Part shown: piece after piece, positions 25,762 to 33,976 of the stretch
Layout: every line of letters begins with the position of its first letter
Numbering within the stretch: position 1 is the first letter of the stretch
Assembly: GCA_965221585.1 (NCBI GenBank)
Contig: OZ244898.1
Coordinates: 310,001-374,000, forward strand
Source: VXYK01 sp965221585
GTDB lineage: Bacteria > Actinomycetota > Acidimicrobiia > Acidimicrobiales > Aldehydirespiratoraceae
Length of the DNA stretch: 64,000 nucleotides
Direction of reading: 5' to 3'
The notes under the pieces: generated by a model
Told to the model about the DNA's origin: nothing
The model's database searches: none
The model's input: the letters and a program-made list of their open reading frames with translations, nothing else
Translations under genes and position numbers: made by a program

Positions 25762-25937
25762 TCGTCGACCTCCTCGACTTTGACTAGATGAGGAACCCGG
25801 GCAATCATGCCGCGGACCTCCGGACGGTCCTCAAGAGTGTTGCTCGCACCTATTCTGCGAAGACCCAGCGCGCGCAGCGTTCCCCGCTGTTTGGGCTTGG
25901 TTCCAATGGAGGAACGGATCTGAGTGACTTTCAACAT
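25758..25937 (-). CDS. rpmD: 50S ribosomal protein L30
   Basis: Product of 59 aa from the ATG at 25937, which overlaps the rpsE stop as TGATG; a GTG one codon earlier is possible. Contains LKVTQIRSSIGTKPKQRGTL and the conserved LGLRRIGASNTLEDRPEVRG. Confidence 0.95.
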   Translation of the reverse strand: MLKVTQIRSSIGTKPKQRGTLRALGLRRIGASNTLEDRPEVRGMIARVPHLVKVEEVDE

Positions 25938-26557
25938 CACGAAACCTCAGTAGGGGCACTGGGGGCGGGGCGACGCTGGTTCTCCTGATAGGCAGCCCAG
26001 AGACCTGCGGGAAGGAACTCTTCTGGATCGAGGCCGCGTAGGCGGGCGATCTCGTCGGGGCGACGGAGCCCGGCCAGCGCATTGATGGTGGCGCGGGCGA
26101 TGTTGATGTTGTTCGACGAACCCAGCGACTTGCACAGCACGTCGTTGATGCCGGCCTCCTCGAGGATCGCACGAGCCGCGCCTCCGGCGATGACACCGGT
26201 ACCGGGAGCGGCAGGTTTGAGCATCACCCGACCCGCTCCCATCTCCCCGATGGTCTCATGCACGATGGTCGAGCCGGCCATGGCGACACTGAACAGGTTG
26301 CGACGGGCTTCCTCGGTGCCCTTCTGGATCGCCAGGGGCACCTCCTTGGCCTTGCCGTAACCGAGTCCGACCTTGCCGGCGCCGTCGCCGATCACCACCA
26401 GCGCGGTGAAGGAGAACCTGCGTCCGCCCTTCACGACCTTGGCGACACGGTTGATGTTGATCACGCGAGACTCGCGCAGTCCCTCGCCACCGTCGCGCGG
26501 GTTGTCCGGGTTGCGCTCGCGGTCACCGGTCTGTTTGGTATTGCGTTGATTGGCCAT
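25937..26557 (-). CDS. rpsE: 30S ribosomal protein S5
   Basis: Product of 206 aa. The double-stranded RNA-binding domain has VKGGRRFSFTALVVIGDGAG and VGLGYGKAKEVPLAIQKGTE; the C-terminal domain has GVIAGGAARAILEEAGI and KSLGSSNNINIARATI. About 40 residues of charged, poorly conserved sequence precede the first domain, and the extended C-terminus is common in actinobacteria. Confidence 0.96.
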   Translation of the reverse strand: MANQRNTKQTGDRERNPDNPRDGGEGLRESRVININRVAKVVKGGRRFSFTALVVIGDGAGKVGLGYGKAKEVPLAIQKGTEEARRNLFSVAMAGSTIVHETIGEMGAGRVMLKPAAPGTGVIAGGAARAILEEAGINDVLCKSLGSSNNINIARATINALAGLRRPDEIARLRGLDPEEFLPAGLWAAYQENQRRPAPSAPTEVS

Positions 26558-26922
26558 CAGAACTTCAATCCTCCCTCACGGGCTGCATCGGCGAGCGCGG
26601 CAACCTGACCGTGGTAGCGGAAACCGCCGCGGTCGAACACCACCGCTTCAACGCCTGCAGCCTTTGCCCGCTCGGCGAGCAGAGCCCCGACCTTGGTGGC
26701 AGTCAGCGTGTCTGTGTTGCCACTGGGCCGCAATTTCTGTTCGGTTGAGGCTGCGGCTGCGAGTGTGTTGCCCGCGCCATCGTCGATGATCTGGGCGGAG
26801 ATGTGGCGGTTGGAACGGTGCACGGCGAGACGTGGCCGCGCCGCGGTGCCCCTCAGAGTCTTGCGAATCCGGTAGTGGCGTCGACGGCGGTCGATCCGGC
26901 GTTTCTTGGCGGTGTAGGACAT
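26557..26922 (-). CDS. rplR: 50S ribosomal protein L18
   Basis: Product of 121 aa from the ATG at 26922, which overlaps the rplF stop by 1 bp. A longer frame to 27009 is only out-of-frame rplF sequence. Contains a strongly basic N-terminus (KKRRIDRRRRHYRIRK), RPRLAVHRSNRHISAQII and VVFDRGGFRYHGQVAALADA. Binds 5S rRNA together with L5. Confidence 0.96.
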   Translation of the reverse strand: MSYTAKKRRIDRRRRHYRIRKTLRGTAARPRLAVHRSNRHISAQIIDDGAGNTLAAAASTEQKLRPSGNTDTLTATKVGALLAERAKAAGVEAVVFDRGGFRYHGQVAALADAAREGGLKF

Positions 26923-27461
26923 TACTTGGCTGCCTTTCCGGCCTTGCGAATCACTCTTTCGTTCGCATAGCGGATGCCCTTGCCCTTGTAGGGCTCTGGT
27001 TTGCGCCACTTGCGAATATCGGCGGCGACTTGTCCCACCAGCTGTTTGTCGATCCCTTTGACAAGAATCTGGGTCTGTTGCGGAACCTCGAACTCGATGC
27101 CCTCGGGGGCTTCGATGTTGACGCTGTGACTGAACCCGAGCGCCAATTCGAGCTTGTTGTTCCCCTTGGCAACGGCTCGGTAACCGATGCCTTGAATCTG
27201 CAGTTCCTTGCTGAACCCTTCAGTCACGCCCACGATCATGTTCTGGATCAAGGAGCGCACCAGGCCGTGGAAGGACTTTGACTCGCTGCTGTCGTTGGGC
27301 CGTTCGACCACGAGGGTGTCTTCGTCTCGGCTGACGGTGATTCCTCCGGGGAGCTTCTGTTCGAGCGTGCCCTTGGCACCGGTAACCGTGACCGTGCGCC
27401 CGCTGATCGAGACGTCCACCCCGTCTGGAACGGTGATTGGTGCATTACCGACGCGACTCAT
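26922..27461 (-). CDS. rplF: 50S ribosomal protein L6
   Basis: Product of 179 aa. N-terminal SRVGNAPITVPDGVDVSISG, central GLVRSLIQNMIVGVTEGF and the C-terminal IRKWRKPEPYKGKGIRYANE are family hallmarks. Confidence 0.97.
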   Translation of the reverse strand: MSRVGNAPITVPDGVDVSISGRTVTVTGAKGTLEQKLPGGITVSRDEDTLVVERPNDSSESKSFHGLVRSLIQNMIVGVTEGFSKELQIQGIGYRAVAKGNNKLELALGFSHSVNIEAPEGIEFEVPQQTQILVKGIDKQLVGQVAADIRKWRKPEPYKGKGIRYANERVIRKAGKAAK

Positions 27462-27470
27462 AGTTCCACC

Positions 27471-27875
27471 TCACCAGACGAAGCAGAGGATCTCGCCGCC
27501 CATGCGGTTCTTCCTTGCTTCTCGGTCAGACATGAGCCCCTTGTTGGTGGAGACGACGGCAACACCGAGACCTCCCTGGACTCGGGGGATCTCGTCGCGC
27601 CTGCGGTAGATGCGAAGACCGGGTTTGGAGACCCGCTTGAGTCCTGAGATCACTCGGTCCCGATCGGGCGAGTACTTCATCTCGATGGTCAGGGTCCTGC
27701 CGGGACGGTCGCCGTTGTCGATCTCGGTGAACGAACTGATATAGCCCTCGTTCTTGAGCAGATCGGCGAGCGCCAACTTCTGTTTGGAGGAGGGCATCGC
27801 CACCTCATCGTGCATCGCCACGTTGGCGTTGCGGATGCGGGTGAGCATGTCTGAAATGGGATCGGTCATTGTCAT
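27471..27875 (-). CDS. rpsH: 30S ribosomal protein S8
   Basis: Product of 134 aa. N-terminal DPISDMLTRIRNANVAMHDE, and the C-terminal GLGVAVVSTNKGLMSDREAR with the final GEILCFVW. A second in-frame ATG two codons later is an equally good start. Confidence 0.97.
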   Translation of the reverse strand: MTMTDPISDMLTRIRNANVAMHDEVAMPSSKQKLALADLLKNEGYISSFTEIDNGDRPGRTLTIEMKYSPDRDRVISGLKRVSKPGLRIYRRRDEIPRVQGGLGVAVVSTNKGLMSDREARKNRMGGEILCFVW

Positions 27876-27890
27876 TGCGGCGTCACCTCC

Positions 27891-28076
27891 TCACCAGCTG
27901 GCCTTCTTGACGCCGGGCAGCTCGCCGGCGTGGGCCATGTTGCGCAGGCAGATCCGACACAGACCGAAGCGGCGATACACCGAGCGTGGTCGCCCGCAGC
28001 GACGGCATCGTGTGTAGGCGCGCACTTTGAACTTCGGTGTGCGCTTCTGTTTCTGCTTTAGTGCTTGTTTTGCCAT
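27891..28076 (-). CDS. rpsZ: 30S ribosomal protein S14, zinc type
   Basis: Product of 61 aa with the zinc site CRRCGRPRSVYRRFGLCRIC, two CxxC pairs. This short zinc-binding form replaces the longer rpsN form. It lies between rplE and rpsH, as in Gram-positive bacteria. Confidence 0.97.
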   Translation of the reverse strand: MAKQALKQKQKRTPKFKVRAYTRCRRCGRPRSVYRRFGLCRICLRNMAHAGELPGVKKASW

Positions 28077-28079
28077 GGG

Positions 28080-28646
28080 TCATTGCCCTTCGCGTCGGAA
28101 CGGGAAACCGAATGCCGAGAGCAGGGCTCTGCTGGCGTCGTCGGTGGTTGCCGTCGTAACAATCGTTATGTCCATGCCTCGGGTGGCACCGACCTTGTCG
28201 TAGTCGATCTCGGGGAAGATGAGCTGTTCGGTCACCCCGAACGTGTAGTTGCCATTGCCATCGAACGACCTGCGCGAGAGTCCCCGGAAGTCGCGGATTC
28301 GCGGGATGGCCAACGAGATGAGTCGATCGAAGAACTCGTACATGCGGTCGCCGCGGAGCGTGACCTTGCAGCCGATTGCCTGGCCTTCGCGCAGTTTGAA
28401 ACTGGCGAGAGACTTCTTGGCTCTGGTCACGACCGGTTTCTGGCCTGCGATCGTGGCCATGTCCTCGAGCGCTCCTTCGAGCAGCTTGGCGGAACCGACC
28501 GCTTCTCCGACCCCCATGTTGAGCACGATCTTCTCAAGCTTGGGAACCATCATCAGGTTGGGCAGAGCGAGTTCCTCCTGCAGCGAGGCGCGGATCTCGG
28601 TGTTGTAGCGGGTGCGGAATCGGGGGGCGTAGGTCGTCTCGGCCAT
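28080..28646 (-). CDS. rplE: 50S ribosomal protein L5
   Basis: Product of 188 aa from the ATG at 28646, which overlaps the rplX stop as TGATG; a start at 28673 would run into rplX. Contains NLMMVPKLEKIVLNMGVGEA, AKKSLASFKLREGQAIGCKV and the C-terminal GMDITIVTTATTDDASRALL. Binds 5S rRNA. Confidence 0.96.
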   Translation of the reverse strand: MAETTYAPRFRTRYNTEIRASLQEELALPNLMMVPKLEKIVLNMGVGEAVGSAKLLEGALEDMATIAGQKPVVTRAKKSLASFKLREGQAIGCKVTLRGDRMYEFFDRLISLAIPRIRDFRGLSRRSFDGNGNYTFGVTEQLIFPEIDYDKVGATRGMDITIVTTATTDDASRALLSAFGFPFRREGQ

Positions 28647-28981
28647 CAGATCTCCACTCCCGTACGGCGGCACACACGGACTTTCTGGCCGTCTTCGGTG
28701 ATCAGGTAGCCGACCCGGGTGGCTTTCCCGTCTCCGGGACTGACCACGGCGACATTCGACACGTCGATCGGCATGGCCTTGTCGATGATCCCACCCTGCT
28801 GGTCGCCGCGGGTCGGGGCCTGGTGCTTGCGAGCCACATTGACGCCCTCGACGATGACCTTCCCCTTCTCGGGGATGGAACGCTCAACGACGCCTTCAGC
28901 GCCCTTGTCCTTCCCTGACAGGACCACGACCCGGTCACCGGCATGGATCTTCATCGAGCTGTGCTTCTTTCTGGCGCTCAT
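28646..28981 (-). CDS. rplX: 50S ribosomal protein L24
   Basis: Product of 111 aa starting at the ATG 28981 that overlaps the rplN stop as TGATG. The KOW motif is in KIHAGDRVVVLSGKDKGAEG, and IVEGVNVARKHQAPT follows. The open frame continuing upstream to 29455 is rplN and rpsQ sequence read out of frame. Confidence 0.95.
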   Translation of the reverse strand: MSARKKHSSMKIHAGDRVVVLSGKDKGAEGVVERSIPEKGKVIVEGVNVARKHQAPTRGDQQGGIIDKAMPIDVSNVAVVSPGDGKATRVGYLITEDGQKVRVCRRTGVEI

Positions 28982-29349
28982 CACAGAACCTCCGGGGCCA
29001 GCGAGACGATTCGCATGAACTGCTTGTCGCGTAGTTCCCGGCCGACCGGGCCGAAGATACGCGTGCCGCGTGGTTGGCGCTGTTCGTTGATCAGCACCGC
29101 GGCGTTCTCGTCGAAGCGGATGTAGCTGCCGTCGGGACGGCGCTTCTCCTTGGAGACGCGCACCACGACACAGCGGACGACATCGCCCTTCTTGACCTGC
29201 GCACCCGGGATGGCGTCTTTGACGGTCGCCACGAAAACGTCTCCGATCGACGCGTAGCGCCGCTTGGAGCCGCCGAGGACCTTGATACACAGGACCTCTT
29301 TCGCTCCGGAGTTGTCGGCGATCCGAAGTCGCGACTCTTGCTGGATCAC
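28981..29349 (-). CDS. rplN: 50S ribosomal protein L14
   Basis: Product of 122 aa, all family hallmarks: QQESRLRIADNSGAKEVLCI, GDVVRCVVVRVSKEKRRPDG and RGTRIFGPVGRELRDK. GTG start overlapping the rpsQ stop as GTGA. Confidence 0.97.
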   Translation of the reverse strand: MIQQESRLRIADNSGAKEVLCIKVLGGSKRRYASIGDVFVATVKDAIPGAQVKKGDVVRCVVVRVSKEKRRPDGSYIRFDENAAVLINEQRQPRGTRIFGPVGRELRDKQFMRIVSLAPEVL

Positions 29350-29615
29350 TTGGCACGCTCCAGGATTTCCACGAGCCTCCAGCGCTTGGTCTTGGAGAGC
29401 GGGCGCGTCTCCTGCACGCGTACGCGGTCCCCCACGTTGAGAGTGTTCTCCTCATCGTGGACGTGGAGGCGCTTGGTGCGCTGAATCGTCTTCGAGTAGC
29501 GACGATGCTGGACCCGGTCGATCGCTTCGACCACGGCGGTCTTGTCCATATTGTTGGACACCACGAGGCCGTCTCGGACCTTGCGAGCCTTGCGCTGTTG
29601 CGTTGCTTGGGTCAT
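29346..29615 (-). CDS. rpsQ: 30S ribosomal protein S17
   Basis: Product of 89 aa with the OB-fold signature VVSNNMDKTAVVEAIDRVQH and the later GDRVRVQETRPLSKTKRWRL. It starts 1 bp after the rpmC stop. Confidence 0.96.
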   Translation of the reverse strand: MTQATQQRKARKVRDGLVVSNNMDKTAVVEAIDRVQHRRYSKTIQRTKRLHVHDEENTLNVGDRVRVQETRPLSKTKRWRLVEILERAK

Positions 29616-29616
29616 T

Positions 29617-29844
29617 TCAGGCCTCCTGAGCCGCTTCGAGTGCCTCGGCGTCGGCGATCTCGCGAGCCCGCAACTCGGTCAGCACACGGGCGATGTCCTT
29701 CTTGACAGCTTTCAAACGAGCCGAATTGTCCAGTTGGTTGGTGGCGAACTGGAAGCGCAGATTGAACAACTCTTCCTTGTAGTCGGCGAGACGTTCGAAG
29801 AGGTCCGTGTCTGGAAGTTCCACCAATGCGGTCTTGCGGGCCAT
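29617..29844 (-). CDS. rpmC: 50S ribosomal protein L29
   Basis: Product of 75 aa, a two-helix protein with DYKEELFNLRFQFATNQLDN and KAVKKDIARVLTELRAREI. Overlaps the rplP stop by 1 bp. It sits at the polypeptide exit tunnel next to L23. Confidence 0.95.
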   Translation of the reverse strand: MARKTALVELPDTDLFERLADYKEELFNLRFQFATNQLDNSARLKAVKKDIARVLTELRAREIADAEALEAAQEA

Positions 29845-30260
29845 CAGAATCCCTCCTCACGGGTCACGAAGCGGGCCTTGATCGGCATCTTCTGGATGGC
29901 ACGCTCGATCGCGGCGCGGGCGATGTCCTCGTCGTGGTATGACAGCTCATAGAGGATGCGTCCGGGTTTCACAACCGCAACCCAGTGCTCCGGGTTGCCT
30001 TTGCCCGAACCCATTCGGGTCTCGGCGGGTTTGCTGGTCACGGGCTTGTCCGGGAAGACGTTGATCCACACCTTGCCACCGCGCTTGATGTGCCGGGTCA
30101 TGGCGATACGACCGGCCTCGATCTGACGCGCGGTGATCCATCCGGGCTCGAGGGCCTGAATGCCGAAATCGCCGTAGGTGACCTCGGTCGCGCCCTTGGC
30201 TATGCCCTTGGTGCGACCTCTGTGATGTTTGCGGTGTTTGACCTTCTTTGGCATCAACAT
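29844..30260 (-). CDS. rplP: 50S ribosomal protein L16
   Basis: Product of 138 aa. N-terminal MLMPKKVKHRKHHRGRTKGI, central RQIEAGRIAMTRHIKRGGKV and the C-terminal domain with PEHWVAVVKPGRILYELSY. Confidence 0.97.
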   Translation of the reverse strand: MLMPKKVKHRKHHRGRTKGIAKGATEVTYGDFGIQALEPGWITARQIEAGRIAMTRHIKRGGKVWINVFPDKPVTSKPAETRMGSGKGNPEHWVAVVKPGRILYELSYHDEDIARAAIERAIQKMPIKARFVTREEGF

Positions 30261-30271
30261 GACGGCAGCCC

Positions 30272-31171
30272 TCAGTCGTTCGCTCGGAAGTGGGGAGTCT
30301 CGCTGTGCTCGCGAGTCGAGGCTTCGATGGCGTCCTCCTCGTCGAGGAGCTTCTCGAACTCGGGGTCGGCCTCTTTGATGAGCGGCGCCGGCTCCTCATC
30401 GAGGTCCGGTTCTATATCGGTTGTTTCCCGGCGGCGTGCGGCGGCCGAGGAGACGATCTTGCGGGACCTCGACTGGCCTGAGGTCTCACCGGTTGCCATG
30501 GCGGCTTCGAGGGTTGCCTTGTCCTCGGTCTGGGTCTTGTAGGGCAGGATGTCGCCCTTGTAGAGCCACACTTTCACACCGATCCGTCCGTAGGTGGTGG
30601 GGGCCTCGCGGAATCCGTAGTCGACGTCGGCTCGCAGCGTGTGCAGTGGCACGCGGCCTTCGAGGTACCACTCGTTTCGAGCCATCTCCGACCCTCCGAG
30701 GCGCCCGGAGCACTGCACCCGGATACCGAGGGCACCGGCTTTCTGGGCGTTCTGAACCGCTCGTTTCATGGCGCGCCTGAACGCCACGCGTCCGGCGAGC
30801 TGGTCGGCGATTCCCTGGGCGATCAGCGCGGCGTCGAACTCCGGTTGTTTGATCTCCTGGATGTTGAGTTGAACCTTGGCGTTGCCGGTGATCTTGGTGA
30901 GTCCGGAGCGCAGGCGGTCCGCCTCGCTGCCTCGACGGCCAATGACAATCCCGGGTCGGGCGGTGTGAACGTCCACGCGGAGCCGGTCGCGGGTGCGCTC
31001 CACCTCGACCCGGCTGATGGCCGCGTGGGGGAGTTCGGTGAAGAGGAAGTCGCGGATCTGCCAGTCCTCGATCACATTGTCGGCGTATTCCTGGCGGTCG
31101 GCGAACCAGCGGCTCTTCCATTCCGTCGTGACGCCTAGGCGGAATCCGTAGGGGTTGACCTTCTGTCCCAT
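30272..31171 (-). CDS. rpsC: 30S ribosomal protein S3 with acidic C-terminal tail
   Basis: Product of 299 aa; most S3 proteins are 210-270. The KH domain is represented by GIVIGRRGSEADRLRSGLTK and the C-terminal domain by QCSGRLGGSEMARNEWYLEG and YGRIGVKVWLYKGDILPYK. From about residue 213 there is an extension of some 85 residues that turns strongly acidic (DIEPDLDEEPAPLIKEADPE), with no recognised domain. Overlaps rplV as TGATG. Confidence 0.96.
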   Translation of the reverse strand: MGQKVNPYGFRLGVTTEWKSRWFADRQEYADNVIEDWQIRDFLFTELPHAAISRVEVERTRDRLRVDVHTARPGIVIGRRGSEADRLRSGLTKITGNAKVQLNIQEIKQPEFDAALIAQGIADQLAGRVAFRRAMKRAVQNAQKAGALGIRVQCSGRLGGSEMARNEWYLEGRVPLHTLRADVDYGFREAPTTYGRIGVKVWLYKGDILPYKTQTEDKATLEAAMATGETSGQSRSRKIVSSAAARRRETTDIEPDLDEEPAPLIKEADPEFEKLLDEEDAIEASTREHSETPHFRAND

Positions 31172-31869
31172 CAGTCTTGTTCTCCGGGCTTCTCGCTGTC
31201 GGTGTCGGCGCTGTCGGTGCTGTCGCCGTCGGATGTGTCGGTGGCGTCGCCAAGCGCTTCGTCTCCGGCGGCTTCGTCGCTTCCAGCTTCGCCCGATGCC
31301 ATGGCTTGCTCGGTGGCAGCGACAATCTCGGCAGCCTGCTCCTCGACGGTCGGCTCGGCCTCTTCGGCCTCTTCGGCATCTTCGGCTTCGGTTGCCTGGG
31401 AACGGTCGCGGCTCCGTTGAACTCTGCGCCGACGTGCTTCCGCGGCGTTGCTGGTGATACTGCGACCGCTGCTCGCCTCACGTTCGCGGATTGCTTCAAG
31501 CGTTTCCTCGTCGTATTGGCTCACGATCACGGTGATATGGCAGGTCCGCTTGAGGATGGGTGTTGAGCGCCCACGGGCCCGCGGCCGGGCTCGTTTGAGA
31601 GTCATGCCCTCATCGGCGTAGCAGGCTGAGACGAACAGCTCCTCGGCCATCAGATTGTCGTTGTGCGCAGCGTTGGCAACGGCGGAGTCGAGGACTTTGG
31701 CCACCTCTTTGCTGATGCCGCGTTCGGAGAAGGCAAGGATCTCGGAGGCTTCGCCGTAGGACTTGTTGCGGATCTGGTTCAGCACCTCGCGCGCCTTGTA
31801 GGCAGACGACCGCACATACTTGGCCTGCGCACGTGTACCAGGGCGTTCGTTGGTCTTGAGGCCGGCCAT
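31171..31869 (-). CDS. rplV: 50S ribosomal protein L22 with long acidic tail
   Basis: Product of 232 aa, about twice the usual length. Residues 1-120 form a complete L22, with YVRSSAYKAREVLNQIRNKS and RARPRARGRSTPILKRTCHI around the beta-hairpin lining the exit tunnel. Residues 121-232 are a low-complexity tail, first basic (ARRRRVQRSRDRS), then Ala/Glu/Asp/Ser/Thr-rich to the end (DTDSEKPGEQD). Overlaps rpsS and rpsC by 1 bp each. Confidence 0.96.
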   Translation of the reverse strand: MAGLKTNERPGTRAQAKYVRSSAYKAREVLNQIRNKSYGEASEILAFSERGISKEVAKVLDSAVANAAHNDNLMAEELFVSACYADEGMTLKRARPRARGRSTPILKRTCHITVIVSQYDEETLEAIREREASSGRSITSNAAEARRRRVQRSRDRSQATEAEDAEEAEEAEPTVEEQAAEIVAATEQAMASGEAGSDEAAGDEALGDATDTSDGDSTDSADTDSEKPGEQD

Positions 31870-32147
31870 CAGCGACGGGCTCCCCGTTCCTGGCCCGCAT
31901 GGAACTTGAATGTGCGGGTCGGCGCGAACTCACCGAGTTTGTGACCGACCATCGACTCGGTGAGATAGACGGGCACATGCTTGCGGCCGTCGTGAACTGC
32001 GATCGTGTGGCCCACCATGTCGGGGATGATTGTTGAGCGCCTGGACCAGGTCTTGATGACCTTCTTGGTGCCTGACTCGTTCAACGCATCCACCTTCTTG
32101 AGGAGGTGGTCGTCAACGAAGGGACCCTTCTTGAGACTGCGCGGCAT
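31869..32147 (-). CDS. rpsS: 30S ribosomal protein S19
   Basis: Product of 92 aa: PRSLKKGPFVDDHLLKKVDA, TWSRRSTIIPDMVGHTIAVH and VGHKLGEFAPTRTFKFHAG are conserved. Starts 6 bp after rplB. Confidence 0.97.
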   Translation of the reverse strand: MPRSLKKGPFVDDHLLKKVDALNESGTKKVIKTWSRRSTIIPDMVGHTIAVHDGRKHVPVYLTESMVGHKLGEFAPTRTFKFHAGQERGARR

Positions 32148-32152
32148 AGCAA

Positions 32153-32989
32153 TTACCTCCGCGAACCGCGCGTCCGGCGACGGCGCACGATCAGCTTGTC
32201 GGACTGTTTGTTCTTCTGGCGGGTCCTGCCCTCAGGCTTGCCCCACGGTGAGACCGGATGACGACCCCCGGAAGTCTTGCCTTCGCCGCCGCCGTGGGGG
32301 TGATCGACCGGGTTCATGGCGACACCGCGGGTCTGCGGACGCTTGCCCTTCCAGCGATTGCGTCCGGCCTTGCCGATCTTGAGAAGTTCGTGGCTCGAAT
32401 TGCCGACCTCTCCGACCGTCGCGCGACAGTCGATCGGCACCCGACGCATCTCGCTGCTGGGGAGCCGCAGGGTGGCGAAATTTCCTTCCTTTGCGACCAT
32501 GTGGATCGCAGCGCCGGCTGAACGGCCCATCTTGGCGCCAGCACCAGCCTTGAGCTCCACATTGTGGACCACGGTCCCCACTGGGATGTAGCGCAACGGC
32601 AGGGCATTGCCGACCCGGATGTCGGCACCCCGGCCGGACTGAAGCTTGTCGCCGACCTTCAGGTCGCGGGGAGCGAGGATGTAGCGTTTCTCGCCGTCGT
32701 GATAGTGCAGCAGGGCGATATTGCAGGTCCGGTTGGGGTCGTATTCGATTGACGCAACAGTCGCCATCACGCCGTCTTTGCTGCGGTTGAAGTCGATCAC
32801 CCGGTAGCGCCGTTTGTGGCCGCCCCCGCGGTGACGTGAGGTCTTGCGTCCGTAGTTGTTGCGCCCACCGGTGCCGGACTTGCCGGCGATCAGGCTGCGC
32901 TCGGGCTTTGTTGAAGTGATCTCGGAGAAGTCCGAGGAGGTCTGGAAACGGCGCCCGGGACTCGTCGGCTTGCGTTTGCGAATGGCCAT
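32153..32989 (-). CDS. rplB: 50S ribosomal protein L2
   Basis: Product of 278 aa. Contains KSGTGGRNNYGRKTSRHRGG, KAGAGAKMGRSAGAAIHMVA and the peptidyl-transferase-centre loop NPVDHPHGGGEGKTSGGRHP with the conserved histidine. Confidence 0.98.
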   Translation of the reverse strand: MAIRKRKPTSPGRRFQTSSDFSEITSTKPERSLIAGKSGTGGRNNYGRKTSRHRGGGHKRRYRVIDFNRSKDGVMATVASIEYDPNRTCNIALLHYHDGEKRYILAPRDLKVGDKLQSGRGADIRVGNALPLRYIPVGTVVHNVELKAGAGAKMGRSAGAAIHMVAKEGNFATLRLPSSEMRRVPIDCRATVGEVGNSSHELLKIGKAGRNRWKGKRPQTRGVAMNPVDHPHGGGEGKTSGGRHPVSPWGKPEGRTRQKNKQSDKLIVRRRRTRGSRR

Positions 32990-32992
32990 GCC

Positions 32993-33283
32993 TTATGCCT
33001 CGAACAGATCGATTGAGTCACCCTCGATGAGGGTGACGCGGGCCCGCTTCTGATCACTGCTTCGAACCCAGCGACCGGTGCGCCTCTCGCGCTTGCGCTT
33101 GCCCTTGCGGTTCAGAGTGTTGACCTTCAGTACCGAGACGTCGAAGATCGCCTCGACGGCGTCTCGGATCTCGGTCTTGGAGGCTTTGGGAGCCACAACG
33201 AAGGTGTAGACGCCCTCTTCAAGCAGCCCGTAGGACTTCTCGGACACAACCGGTCGCAGGATTACGTCGCGATGGTCTTTCAC
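32993..33283 (-). CDS. rplW: 50S ribosomal protein L23
   Basis: Product of 96 aa with ILRPVVSEKSYGLLEEGVYT and VLKVNTLNRKGKRKRERRTG. Overlaps the rplD stop by 4 bp (ATGA). Located at the exit tunnel, where it binds trigger factor and SRP. Confidence 0.96.
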   Translation of the reverse strand: MKDHRDVILRPVVSEKSYGLLEEGVYTFVVAPKASKTEIRDAVEAIFDVSVLKVNTLNRKGKRKRERRTGRWVRSSDQKRARVTLIEGDSIDLFEA

Positions 33284-33975
33284 TGCTCCACCCCACTGTC
33301 GTTGGATTCCCTGCCTCGAGTCGACGTGCCGCCACCGGCGTCGTTAAGTGTTGCCTTGGTGAACACGACGACATCGGAATCCAGGATGTCGTGAGTATTG
33401 AGCTCAGCGGAATGCAGGCAGGACACATGTGGGAGGTTGCGGAAGCTCTTGGCGGCGTTGGCATCGCCGTCGTCGAGGACTACAAGAACCTTGCCCTGCG
33501 CACCGATGGCCTCGAGCGCGGCTGAAGCGTCCTTGGTCTTGGGAGTCTCGAAGCTCCATTCATCGACGACGATGATGTTGCCCTCAGCGGCCCGATCGGA
33601 GAGGGCGCCGGCCAGAGCGATCTTTATCATCTTCTTGGGCGTCCGCTGGCTGTAGTCGCGGGGTTTGGGACCATGGGCGATACCACCGCCTCGCCAGATC
33701 GGCGAGTTGCGTGATCCCGCACGGGCGCGGCCTGTGCCTTTCTGGCGCCACGGCTTCGCTCCACCGCCGCGGACCTCCGAACGGCTCTTGGTGCTGTGGG
33801 TACCGGCCCTGCGGGCCGCCAGCTGCGCGGTCACAACCTGATGCATGACCGCGATGTTCGGCTCGACCGCGAAGAGTTCAGGCGAGAGCGGCACCCTGCC
33901 TGCGTCAGCCCCGTTCTGAGACTTGACGCCGATGGTCTTGCGGGCTGCTTTCTTCTTGGGGGTGGACTCAGCCAT
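33280..33975 (-). CDS. rplD: 50S ribosomal protein L4
   Basis: Product of 231 aa from the ATG at 33975, 1 bp after the rplC stop; a start at 33984 would overlap rplC. Has GGGAKPWRQKGTGRARAGSR, the tunnel loop, and WRGGGIAHGPKPRDYSQRTP. The last 20 residues (GGGTSTRGRESNDSGVEQ) are not conserved. Confidence 0.96.
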   Translation of the reverse strand: MAESTPKKKAARKTIGVKSQNGADAGRVPLSPELFAVEPNIAVMHQVVTAQLAARRAGTHSTKSRSEVRGGGAKPWRQKGTGRARAGSRNSPIWRGGGIAHGPKPRDYSQRTPKKMIKIALAGALSDRAAEGNIIVVDEWSFETPKTKDASAALEAIGAQGKVLVVLDDGDANAAKSFRNLPHVSCLHSAELNTHDILDSDVVVFTKATLNDAGGGTSTRGRESNDSGVEQ

Positions 33976-33976
33976 C

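Noticed and set aside
28982..29455. A 269-residue version of L24
   Set aside because: The N-terminal part is rplN and rpsQ sequence out of frame. The conserved L24 starts at 28981, overlapping the rplN stop.
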